NCBI GenBank assembly: GCA_014730235.1
Contig: WJIO01000301.1
Location: 1 to 7,290 of the forward strand
Length of the DNA: 7,290 bases
From: Candidatus Poribacteria bacterium
Lineage (GTDB): Bacteria; Poribacteria; DTPJ01; WJIO01
Direction: 5' to 3'
How positions within the stretch are numbered: position 1 is the first letter of the stretch; the number at the start of each line of letters is the position of its first letter. The notes below the pieces were generated by a model. The model was not told the DNA's origin, ran no database searches, and saw nothing but the letters and a program-made list of their open reading frames with translations. Both the position numbers and the translations under genes were made by a program. Below, one piece after another: positions 1 through 6,342 of the stretch.

Positions 1-561
1 GTTATAAAGCTCCTGTATAGACCTGAAACTGCTTTTTATAATGTTTTTAAGGGGAATATAAGCTTTATCCACGCTTTCTTCCCGGATATTAAGAATAGAA
101 GTTTCTGCTTTATCAAGTAGGATTTCCACATCCTCAGAATCATTAAAAGACTCATTATAGATCTGTGCAGAGGCATATATCAAATTACGTCTTACGGCTT
201 CATCTTTAACCATCTTGGCGTAATAATCAACATTGGCTGCGGTAGGAACGCTGTCAATCATCTCATCCAGATAAGGAACACCGCCGGCGGCTTCCAAATC
301 ATCGGTTTTTTCAAGCTCCCTGGTAACAGTCAACAAATCAGCCGGTTCACCTCTATCAAAGAGATTAAGAATAGCTGCATATATTTTTTGATGCGCAGCC
401 CTGTAAAAGCAGCTATTGTTGGGATTATCACCAAGAATTTCAATAACCCTTGGTATCGCCTCTTTACCACCATCGGACAAAAGCATAGCCCCCAGAACAG
501 CCCTTTCGGCATCAATATTCTGTGGAGGAACTTTGTCAAGTTTGCCTGGATCCATACCCAT
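1..561 (-). CDS. dnaB: Replicative DNA helicase DnaB, N-terminal part (runs off the left edge)
   Basis: DnaB is the hexameric helicase that unwinds DNA at the replication fork and recruits primase through its N-terminal domain. The 187 codons present begin MGMDPGKLDKVPPQNIDAE and continue with the family signature ERAVLGAMLL (residues 19-28). They then follow the DnaB-N pattern: FYRAAHQKIYAAI (52-64), RGEPADLLTV (70-79), GGVPYLDEMIDSVPTAANVD (93-112), and EAVRRNLIYA (121-130). Residues after about 160 are the linker. The Walker A ATPase domain lies outside the window. I chose the ATG at 561 because GAAGG (571-575 complement) lies 9 nt upstream; the ATG at 555 would be 15 nt away. It is the last visible gene of the rpsF-ssb-rpsR-rplI-dnaB cluster. 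A hairpin separates it from rplI, so its expression may be partly uncoupled. No break is seen in the frame. Confidence 0.95.
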   Translation of the reverse strand, partial: MGMDPGKLDKVPPQNIDAERAVLGAMLLSDGGKEAIPRVIEILGDNPNNSCFYRAAHQKIYAAILNLFDRGEPADLLTVTRELEKTDDLEAAGGVPYLDEMIDSVPTAANVDYYAKMVKDEAVRRNLIYASAQIYNESFNDSEDVEILLDKAETSILNIREESVDKAYIPLKNIIKSSFRSIQELYN

Positions 562-590
562 AAATGAAAACCTTCGAAACGTTTTAACAG

Positions 591-622
591 AAAATCAGGA
601 GCATAAGATTTTATGCTCCTGA
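591..622 (-). terminator. Intrinsic terminator or attenuator between rplI and dnaB
   Basis: A perfect 12-bp inverted repeat (595-606 with 611-622, arm TCAGGAGCATAA, 4-nt loop) is followed on the minus strand by TTTT and then C. It sits in the 104-nt gap after rplI and before dnaB. The T-run is short, so partial readthrough is likely. The other strand has no T-run after the stem, so it should act only on leftward transcription. Confidence 0.6.
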
Positions 623-665
623 TAAAAAATTAACCATTATAAATTACAAATCGGACTAAATCATA

Positions 666-1109
666 TTAAGCTTTTACAACCCAGACTTTGATTTCGGCAA
701 CAATATCTGTATGTATTTTGGCTGGAACTGTAAAAACACCAAGCTCTTTTATTGGTTCATCAAGTATAATCTTACGTCTATCTATTGAAACACCCTGTTC
801 TTCCAGAGCTGCGGCTATATCCATGGATGTAACAGAACCAAAAAGCCTGTCATTTTCCCCGGCTTGCACGCTGATAGTACATGATAAATTGGAAATTTCG
901 TTGGCTAGCTGTTCTGCAACGCGTCTATCCCTGGCTTCGCGATTTGCCGCAACACGCTTTTCATGCTCAATAGCACGACGGTTTTTTTCTGTTGCCCGGA
1001 CAGCGAGATCTCTGGGAATGAGGAAGTTACGTGCATAACCATCGGCAACACTAACCACCTCACCCTCATTACCAAGTTTTTCTACATTTGTTTTTAAAAT
1101 AACGTCCAT
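666..1109 (-). CDS. rplI: 50S ribosomal protein L9
   Basis: L9 is an elongated two-domain protein of the large subunit that binds 23S rRNA near the base of the L1 stalk. The 147-residue product matches the family length of about 150. The N-terminal domain opens MDVILKTNVEKLGNEGEVV and carries the signature DGYARNFLIPRDLA (residues 23-36); the usual Gly before LA is Asp here. A charged linker helix rich in Arg, Glu and Ala spans about 40-75. The C-terminal domain has GENDRLFGSVTSMDIAAAL and IDRRKIILDEPIKELG. An in-frame GTG at 1121 would add four residues (MGFW), but it has no SD and L9 proteins start at the equivalent of the ATG at 1109, which has GGGG 6 nt upstream. It lies 22 nt after rpsR and is co-transcribed with it. 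Confidence 0.97.
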   Translation of the reverse strand: MDVILKTNVEKLGNEGEVVSVADGYARNFLIPRDLAVRATEKNRRAIEHEKRVAANREARDRRVAEQLANEISNLSCTISVQAGENDRLFGSVTSMDIAAALEEQGVSIDRRKIILDEPIKELGVFTVPAKIHTDIVAEIKVWVVKA

Positions 1110-1131
1110 CCAAAACCCCACTATTCTTAGT

Positions 1132-1374
1132 TTATTTTTTTATAAAGGGTAGTAATGCAATGTTGCGTGCCCTTTTAATTGCAACTGTAACCTGACGCTG
1201 ATGTTTAGCGCAGTTTCCAGAAATACGCCTGGGTATTATCTTGCCTCTTTCAGTAGTAAATGACCTTAGTAATTCAATATCTTTATAATCCACACGCTCT
1301 ACTTTATCTCCGCAGAGCCTGCACATTTTACGACGTTTTCTTCCGCCTGTATTTCCGTAATAATATCTTCCCAT
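1132..1374 (-). CDS. rpsR: 30S ribosomal protein S18 (zinc-binding form)
   Basis: S18 binds the platform of the 30S subunit as a heterodimer with S6. The 80-residue product has the expected length and contains [20 protein letters not shown] and the C-terminal rRNA-binding run [24 protein letters not shown] (residues 18-21) together with the CAKH segment near residue 55 gives three Cys and one His, the pattern of the zinc-carrying (C+) version of S18. The start at 1374 has GGAG 6 nt upstream. The gene is separated from ssb by an unusually long 167-nt gap that holds a possible S6:S18-binding RNA, suggesting local control of rpsR-rplI beyond the operon promoter. Confidence 0.97.
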   Translation of the reverse strand: MGRYYYGNTGGRKRRKMCRLCGDKVERVDYKDIELLRSFTTERGKIIPRRISGNCAKHQRQVTVAIKRARNIALLPFIKK

Positions 1375-1432
1375 TATTTACTCCATATTAATATAAGTGA
1401 TTTTCAATGATGATTTTGATGTTTTCAGTCGC

Positions 1433-1474
1433 GCTATAGATCCCTCTCGGTTCCTTATAAAGGGAGAAAGTAGC
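1433..1474 (-). promoter_or_regulatory. Candidate S6:S18-type ribosomal-protein leader RNA upstream of rpsR
   Basis: On the minus strand, CTTTCTC (1464-1470) pairs with GAGAGGG (1442-1448). Inside it a 4-bp hairpin CCTT/AAGG (1460-1463 with 1453-1456) closes a TAT loop, and AACC (1449-1452) is bulged directly before the G, giving CCG at the bulge/stem junction. An outer GCTA/TAGC pair (1471-1474 with 1433-1436) extends the stem past a 5-nt bulge. The known S6:S18 autoregulatory mRNA motif is a CCG bulge flanked by a stem and a hairpin. The fold is real on paper; the regulatory role is inference. A competing TCCCT/AGGGA pairing is also possible. Confidence 0.35.
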
Positions 1475-1541
1475 TTCGCCCATTAAGGGAAAAATTGAAT
1501 ATGTTTTCTGAAAATTACTTATATTTTATTAAAATATTTTA

Positions 1542-1943
1542 TTAAAAAGGAATATCGTCATCAGCAGCTTCTGTGTCATCCATTACTCCGACACTGGGTC
1601 CATCATCCGTTCTTCTTCCCCCCAGGAACTGAACCCTATTAGCAACTACTTCTAACTTACTTCTTTTTTGACCATCTTCAGTTTCCCATGAACGGTACTG
1701 CAAACGACCTTCAATAAAAACCGGTCTACCTTTACTCAAGTAATTTGCGCAGTTTTCGGCTGTTTTTGCCCATGTAACTATGTCTACAAAGCAAACGTCC
1801 TCATTACGTTCACCATCCTGAGTAGTATAAATTCGATTCACTGCGAGACCAAAAGTAGTAACGGCCGTTCCACTGGGAATATATCGAATTTCAGGATCAC
1901 GAGTCAGATTTCCCATAAGGAAAACTCTATTTAGACTAACCAT
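1542..1943 (-). CDS. ssb: Single-stranded DNA-binding protein SSB
   Basis: SSB coats single-stranded DNA at forks and repair sites and recruits partner proteins through its C-terminal tip. The 133-residue product has one OB fold at about residues 1-110: NRVFLMGNLTRDPEIRY, then TTFGLAVNR, then FVDIVTWAKTAENCANYLSK, then VFIEGRLQYRSWE. The linker is short and acidic and ends in DDDIPF, the conserved partner-docking tip. It is shorter than the 178 residues of E. coli SSB because the linker is brief. The ATG at 1943 has GAGGAG 6 nt upstream, 36 nt after the rpsF stop, so the two genes are probably co-translated. Its place between rpsF and rpsR is the classical arrangement. Confidence 0.97.
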   Translation of the reverse strand: MVSLNRVFLMGNLTRDPEIRYIPSGTAVTTFGLAVNRIYTTQDGERNEDVCFVDIVTWAKTAENCANYLSKGRPVFIEGRLQYRSWETEDGQKRSKLEVVANRVQFLGGRRTDDGPSVGVMDDTEAADDDIPF

Positions 1944-1979
1944 TTACATCTCCTCATATGAAGCAATTGTGGATACAAT

Positions 1980-2402
1980 TTACTCGTCGTCATCATCATC
2001 GTCGTCGTCATCATCATCGTCATTTTTGTCGTCATCATTATCATCATCATCGTCGTCATACGATCTTGTTTTTTTCTCGTTATTATCGTTTTCGGACAGC
2101 GAACTTCTCTCCAATAACTTCTCAGCTCTCAGGGTCATGCTTTTAATAATATCATCGGCTAGTCCATAATACCTGTAAAGTTGACTAACAAATTCGGGAT
2201 TTCCATCAAAGTTTATGATTACATAAAAACCGTCTCTGTTACCTTTAACTTCATACGCAAGACGGCGTTTACCCCATTGGTCTATTTTTTTAACCTCTCC
2301 CCCATTACCAGTAATTAGATTCTGGACTCCTTCAATTACTTTATCTATAGTTTCAGAATCGGCTGTTGGGGAAATAATAAAGACAGTTTCATATTTATTC
2401 AC
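1980..2402 (-). CDS. rpsF: 30S ribosomal protein S6 with an encoded poly-aspartate tail
   Basis: S6 pairs with S18 on the 30S platform. Residues 1 to about 95 are a normal S6 domain: MNKYETVFIISPTADSE, then GGEVKKIDQWGKRRLAYEVK, then DGFYVIINFDGNPEFVSQL, then RYYGLADDIIKSMTLRAE. After a linker (about 98-114, with NDNNEKKTRS) comes an extreme acidic tail at 116-140: D6-N-D3-K-N-D12-E, with 21 Asp in 25 residues. In E. coli the enzyme RimK adds a few Glu residues to the S6 C-terminus after translation; this tail is genetically encoded. The start is GTG at 2402, chosen because AGGGAGG lies 8 nt upstream and the family N-terminus fits exactly. It is the first gene of the leftward operon, with a leader of more than 400 nt. 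Confidence 0.97.
   Translation of the reverse strand: MNKYETVFIISPTADSETIDKVIEGVQNLITGNGGEVKKIDQWGKRRLAYEVKGNRDGFYVIINFDGNPEFVSQLYRYYGLADDIIKSMTLRAEKLLERSSLSENDNNEKKTRSYDDDDDDNDDDKNDDDDDDDDDDDDE
1983..2057 (-). repeat. GAY-codon simple-sequence tract encoding the S6 acidic tail
   Basis: Seventy-five bases consist almost only of GAT/GAC codons, broken by AAT, AAA and AAT. In the 12-Asp block (1986-2021) the synonymous codons come as alternating runs of three GAT and three GAC, so the DNA repeats with an 18-base period as well as a 3-base period. This suggests growth by duplication or slippage of a small unit. The tract is a likely place for length variation between strains. Confidence 0.85.
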
Positions 2403-2413
2403 GCAGTTATCCT

Positions 2414-2449
2414 CCCTGTGGGCAATAATGGATCCAAAATGGATCAGGG
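2414..2449 (-). promoter_or_regulatory. Possible SD-masking structure in the rpsF leader
   Basis: On the minus strand a 6-bp hairpin GATCCA-TTT-TGGATC (2431-2445) is preceded immediately by CCCT (2446-2449), which is complementary to AGGG (2414-2417) at the 5' edge of the rpsF SD AGGGAGG. Pairing would partly hide the SD. Only four outer base pairs with a 13-nt internal loop support it, so it is tentative. Confidence 0.25.
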
Positions 2450-2465
2450 GTGCTTTGTGATTTTT

Positions 2466-2479
2466 ATTCGTTAACGAAT
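2466..2479. promoter_or_regulatory. 14-bp perfect palindrome, possible operator
   Basis: ATTCGTTAACGAAT is a perfect gapless palindrome 64 bases upstream of the rpsF start and 3 bases outside the left target-site duplication of the transposable element. Its size and symmetry fit a dimeric repressor site. I do not recognise the factor, and it may be chance in AT-rich DNA. Confidence 0.25.
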
Positions 2480-2481
2480 TA

Positions 2482-2489
2482 ACATATAT
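2482..2489. repeat. Target-site duplication, left copy
   Basis: ACATATAT directly abuts the left end of the miniature element and is repeated exactly on its right side. Eight bases is the duplication length expected for ISL3-family transposition. Confidence 0.8.
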
Positions 2490-2631
2490 GATTCTTCCGG
2501 ATTTGGCATGATAATAGTTTGAAAATTCTCTCAGCTTGTCATTCCTGCGAACGCAGGAATGACAAGCAAAGTGAGTTTTTCCTGTATAATTTTTAATCTT
2601 TCTTCATTAGAATACCAAACCCGGAAGAACC
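2490..2631. mobile_element. 142-bp non-autonomous element (MITE), probably ISL3-related
   Basis: The ends are inverted repeats of 20 bases matching at 17: GATTCTTCCGGATTTGGCAT on the left (2490-2509) and GGTTCTTCCGGGTTTGGTAT on the right, read on the minus strand (2612-2631). Identical ACATATAT octamers flank it, so the element and its insertion are intact. There is no coding capacity; any movement would need a transposase supplied elsewhere. The GG.TCTTC-type end and 8-bp duplication match what is known of ISL3-family elements, but the family assignment is inference. It lies in the predicted untranslated leader of rpsF, between that operon's promoter and first gene, so a minus-strand transcript would carry its internal hairpin. 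Confidence 0.8.
2534..2567. repeat. Near-perfect palindromic repeat inside the MITE
   Basis: GCTTGTCATTCCTGCG (2534-2549) and its exact reverse complement (2552-2567) are separated by AA, giving at least a 15-bp stem with a GAAC loop. The core TGTCATTCCTGCG resembles a dispersed hairpin repeat (GTCATTCCYGCG type) seen in many unrelated bacterial genomes. Its axis (2550.5) is 10 bases off the axis of the terminal repeats (2560.5), so it may be a separate insertion. Confidence 0.7.
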
Positions 2632-2639
2632 ACATATAT
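2632..2639. repeat. Target-site duplication, right copy
   Basis: ACATATAT directly after the right end of the element, identical to the left copy. The match ends exactly at eight bases, since the next bases differ. Confidence 0.8.
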
Positions 2640-2736
2640 AAAAGTCAAGTAATCTATACCCGACAGTTATTTTTGGCAAAGCACAAAAAAACAGATATCA
2701 CATAATCGCTAAAAGTTGAATTTACCGGATTTCTAC

Positions 2737-2761
2737 CTCAAGCTTTTTTAAAAAGCTTGAG
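2737..2761. repeat. 12-bp-arm palindrome with HindIII-like AAGCTT arms
   Basis: CTCAAGCTTTTT and its reverse complement flank a single central T. Neither strand has a T-run after the stem, so it is not a classical terminator. It would form a strong hairpin in the rpsF leader if transcription starts near 2837. Confidence 0.5.
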
Positions 2762-2843
2762 CAAAAGGAATAAGAATTTCGCGGCAATGATAACTAAATG
2801 ATATTCATTTTTTAACGATTCATTATATAATTTTACAAGTAAA

Positions 2844-2872
2844 AGTATAACATATGAAAAAAGATTTTGCAA
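2844..2872 (-). promoter_or_regulatory. Predicted sigma-70-type promoter of the rpsF operon
   Basis: On the minus strand, TTGCAA (-35, 2867-2872) and TATACT (-10, 2844-2849) are 17 bases apart. The start would be near 2837, leaving a leader of about 435 nt that includes the MITE. The -10 matches consensus at 5 of 6 and the -35 at 4 of 6. Confidence 0.5.
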
Positions 2873-2903
2873 GTAACTTTATACCAAAAAAGTCTTTTCA
2901 CCC

Positions 2904-2932
2904 TTGACAAATTTAACTTTGTATGGTAACAT
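2904..2932 (+). promoter_or_regulatory. Predicted sigma-70-type promoter of the rplM-rpsI-purA operon
   Basis: A perfect TTGACA (2904-2909) and TAACAT (2927-2932) are separated by exactly 17 bases. The start would be near 2939, giving a leader of about 125 nt before rplM. It lies back to back with the leftward promoter, the two -35 boxes being about 31 bases apart. Confidence 0.65.
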
Positions 2933-2952
2933 TTTTCTTCGGCTTTTAGTGT

Positions 2953-3033
2953 GTTCTTATATTTATACTAATGAGAACAAATTTCTATTTATTATATTAT
3001 TATAAGCAAATTTTTCATATTGATAATTTGCTT
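2953..3033 (+). promoter_or_regulatory. Two-hairpin leader upstream of rplM
   Basis: Within the predicted transcript, GTTCTTAT/ATGAGAAC (2953-2960 with 2971-2978) forms 8 bp with one G-U pair, and AAGCAAATT/AATTTGCTT (3004-3012 with 3025-3033) forms 9 bp with a 12-nt loop. L13 leaders that control rplM-rpsI are known in several bacterial groups, but I cannot match this to a named one. The helices are AT-rich and could be chance. Confidence 0.3.
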
Positions 3034-3065
3034 GGTATTAAACCTCTGCCTTTAAAGAGAAAAAA

Positions 3066-3494
3066 ATGAAAACATATATCCCTAAAGCAGAATCTATAAA
3101 TAAAAAATGGTATGTCGTTGATGCAAAGGGAAAGACTCTGGGACGTTTGGCAACAAAAGTAGCTGCTATACTGCGCGGTAAGCATAAACCCGATTTTACC
3201 CCCCACATGGACGTGGGAGATTATGTTATAGTTGTTAATGCAGAAAAGGTACAACTAACCGGCAGAAAAAGCCAACAGAAAATGTATTATAACCATTCTG
3301 GTTATCCAGGTGGTATAAAAGAAATAAGTTATACAGAACTTTTAAACAGAAAACCAGAACAGGTAGTAACCATAGCGGTTAAAGGAATGTTGCCACATAA
3401 CAAACTGGGTCGAAAGATTACAAAACACCTGAAAGTTTACAGCGGTCCGGATCATCCTCATAACTCTCAAAAACCGGAACCTCTTCAGATTTAA
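3066..3494 (+). CDS. rplM: 50S ribosomal protein L13
   Basis: L13 is an early-assembling 23S rRNA-binding protein of the large subunit. The 142-residue product has the normal length. Family features in order are [19 protein letters not shown] (15-33), [20 protein letters not shown] (36-55), [10 protein letters not shown], the HSGYPGGIK loop, [13 protein letters not shown], and [11 protein letters not shown] near the end. The SD is weak (AAAGAG about 6 nt before ATG), unlike the strong sites of its neighbours, which fits control of translation at the leader. It begins the rightward operon and is followed after 11 nt by rpsI, the standard pair in bacteria. Confidence 0.97.
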   Translation: MKTYIPKAESINKKWYVVDAKGKTLGRLATKVAAILRGKHKPDFTPHMDVGDYVIVVNAEKVQLTGRKSQQKMYYNHSGYPGGIKEISYTELLNRKPEQVVTIAVKGMLPHNKLGRKITKHLKVYSGPDHPHNSQKPEPLQI

Positions 3495-3505
3495 GGAGAA
3501 TACCA

Positions 3506-5243
<1,738 letters not shown>

Positions 5244-5257
5244 AATGATATTTAGGG

Positions 5258-5286
5258 TTGACATAAATCCAAAAATCGTGTATATT
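5258..5286 (+). promoter_or_regulatory. Strong promoter for the tRNA-Lys/tRNA-Glu unit
   Basis: TTGACA (5258-5263), exactly 17 bases, then TATATT (5281-5286), near consensus throughout. Transcription would start near 5293, about 10 bases before the first tRNA, as expected for a stable-RNA gene. It begins right after the purA stop with no terminator between. Confidence 0.75.
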
Positions 5287-5302
5287 TTTCCTTCGGCAGT
5301 AC

Positions 5303-5375
5303 GGGCCGTTAGCTCAGTTGGTAGAGCACCTGACTTTTAATCAGGTTGTCATAGGTTCGATCCCTATACGGCTCA
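5303..5375 (+). tRNA. tRNA-Lys (anticodon UUU)
   Basis: Full cloverleaf of 73 nt: acceptor GGGCCGT/ACGGCTC with discriminator A, D-arm GCTC/GAGC, anticodon stem CCTGA/TCAGG around loop CTTTTAA (anticodon TTT), and T-arm ATAGG-TTCGATC-CCTAT. The 3' CCA is not encoded (ATTC follows). It is 9 nt from the next tRNA and shares its promoter. Confidence 0.97.
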
Positions 5376-5384
5376 TTCAATTAC

Positions 5385-5462
5385 GTCCCTATCGTCTAGC
5401 CTGGTCCAGGACACTGGCCTTTCAAGCCAGCGACACGGGTTCAAATCCCGTTAGGGACGCCA
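5385..5462 (+). tRNA. tRNA-Glu (anticodon UUC)
   Basis: Full cloverleaf: acceptor GTCCCTA/TAGGGAC with discriminator G, D-arm GTCT/GGAC with an enlarged loop (AGCCTGGTCCA), anticodon stem CTGGC/GCCAG around CTTTCAA (anticodon TTC), and T-arm ACGGG-TTCAAAT-CCCGT. Unlike its partner it encodes CCA at 5460-5462. Seven T residues follow at once (5463-5469) and may help end transcription, though no separate hairpin is present. Confidence 0.97.
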
Positions 5463-5545
5463 TTTTTTTGCCCACCCGTCCTCCCTTCATCATTTATTTC
5501 CCTTTTTTTACTAAAATTTTGATATGTTGCCTTTACATGTTATGT

Positions 5546-5656
5546 TATGACTTACCCGATTACCAGCGAGTGGGCTATATGTTAAGCGCCCTTTCAAATT
5601 ACACCTCAAACGATTATGGATTTCGATGCGTCCAGGATGTTGATACTCCTGAATAA
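5546..5656 (+). pseudogene. C-terminal remnant of a formylglycine-generating-enzyme (FGE/SUMF1-type) domain
   Basis: The last 36 codons of a plus-strand frame read YDLPDYQRVGYML, then SALSNYTSNDYGFRCVQD, then VDTPE and a stop. This resembles the end of FGE-sulfatase domains, where a segment like RvayR...p....ndiGFRcv is conserved; the SNDYGFRCV match is the strongest part. Upstream the frame runs back through both tRNA genes with no domain sequence, no SD and no start, so the rest of the gene is missing. I infer a decayed fragment left beside the tRNA genes. It could instead be chance similarity over a short stretch. Intact members use a conserved Cys or act in varied oxidative modifications; none of that part is present here. 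Confidence 0.45.
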
Positions 5657-5661
5657 TATTA

Positions 5662-6324
5662 TCAGGTAAATGCTTTATTGACCGCATCCAGTAAAGCCTT
5701 TCGCTTTTCGTTTATTGCTGCTTCATGCTGTTTCTGCACCCACTGTTTTACTCCTACTTTTTTAATTTCATTTAAGTTTTTCACCATCTCCTGCATTTTG
5801 GGTTTTTGCAGATGATCACATGTGTCTATGCTTGAACATTCGGCGCAGGTGAAATACCCTTTTTCCTTACAGCACCTGGCTATTTCACAAGGTGGAACAC
5901 AGTTATCACGACAGCCTTTTTTGGGAAATATTTTACTAACCAGTCGGTTAAACGATTCTAAATCCTTTTCAAAGTCTATACAGCATTGAGAAGCTATGTC
6001 CCGCATCAGGGGCCATCCCAGATGCTCTGCTTCATCACGAAAAGCGGCTACCTGCATTATATTATTTAATACTGCCAGATTTGTCTGTATATTAAGACCA
6101 CATATCCCACATTTTCCGCAGTAATTTCCACAGTAACCTACAAGCTCTTCGGGTTTAATCTTAACGTTCTGATATTGAATATCCCCGGATTCTCCTTTTC
6201 CCATATTTTCATCTCCTGATTTATAATTTCCAAACATATCCGACAATAGGGCTGTGGATAAACTTCCCAGCCCTATACAACCAATAAAGCATCTGCGAGA
6301 CATACTGCAATTATTATCGGCCAT
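5662..6324 (-). CDS. Cysteine-rich DUF3795-type protein with a twin-arginine leader
   Basis: The 220-residue protein has 17 Cys and matches the DUF3795 pattern: YCGNYCGKCGIC (64-75), a middle helical part, then Cys138, 142, 146, 151, 152, 160, 163 and 169 in GCRDNCVPPCEIARCCKEKG and CAEC...C. The tail (175-220) is charged and helical. Such spacing suggests metal or iron-sulfur binding, but the family function is unknown to me. Residues 8-28 (MSRRCFIG followed by a short hydrophobic run) resemble a Tat signal. The start at 6324 has AGGAGG 7 nt upstream; the ATG at 6330 would be only 1 nt from it. A second ATG at 6204 (Met41) also has AGGAG 8 nt upstream and would yield a leaderless 180-residue form. 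It lies 18 nt after the Fpg-like gene, in one operon. Confidence 0.8.
   Translation of the reverse strand: MADNNCSMSRRCFIGCIGLGSLSTALLSDMFGNYKSGDENMGKGESGDIQYQNVKIKPEELVGYCGNYCGKCGICGLNIQTNLAVLNNIMQVAAFRDEAEHLGWPLMRDIASQCCIDFEKDLESFNRLVSKIFPKKGCRDNCVPPCEIARCCKEKGYFTCAECSSIDTCDHLQKPKMQEMVKNLNEIKKVGVKQWVQKQHEAAINEKRKALLDAVNKAFT
6202..6217 (-). promoter_or_regulatory. Internal ribosome-binding site and ATG within the DUF3795 gene
   Basis: AGGAG (complement of 6213-6217) is followed after 8 nt by an in-frame ATG (6202-6204, Met41). Initiation here would drop the twin-arginine segment and keep every clustered Cys. Whether it is used cannot be told from sequence. Confidence 0.4.
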
Positions 6325-6342
6325 ATTCATTCCTCCTATTAT

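Larger units (their letters stand above)
2403..3065. other. Divergent intergenic control region between rpsF and rplM
   Basis: These 663 bases contain no credible gene on either strand; the few ATGs near the leftward promoter hit stops within a few codons. They hold, from left to right: the rpsF SD and a possible leader hairpin (2414-2449), a 14-bp palindrome (2466-2479), the miniature transposable element with its 8-bp duplication (2482-2639), a 12-bp-arm hairpin (2737-2761), the leftward promoter (2844-2872), the rightward promoter (2904-2932), and two hairpins in the rplM leader. Roughly 2640-2735 and 2762-2840 show nothing further that I recognise. Confidence 0.8.

Noticed and set aside
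688-1038. 116-codon plus-strand open frame opposite rplI
   Set aside because: It is a shadow of the well-supported L9 gene, with no family match.
1110-1121. GTG start four codons upstream of L9 Met1
   Set aside because: No SD precedes it, and the family N-terminus begins at the downstream ATG.
1958-2169. Plus-strand frames rich in His/Arg or Ser opposite rpsF
   Set aside because: They are the antisense reading of the GAY tract of the S6 tail; low complexity, no SD and no conserved sequence.
2482-2639. CRISPR-like or integron attC-like structure
   Set aside because: There is a single inverted-repeat unit with target duplication, no repeat-spacer array and no attC core sites; a MITE explains it.
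2653-2679. Minus-strand TTGCCA/TATAGA pair as a second rpsF promoter
   Set aside because: The spacer is only 15 bases; weaker than the 17-base pair at 2844-2872.
5318-5545. Upstream part of the long plus-strand frame across the tRNA genes
   Set aside because: It translates tRNA sequence and T-rich spacer; only the final 36 codons resemble a protein family.
5640-5665. Inverted repeat CCTGA/TCAGG at the end of the DUF3795 gene as a terminator
   Set aside because: Only 5 bp of GC-containing stem and no T-run on the minus strand; too weak to call.
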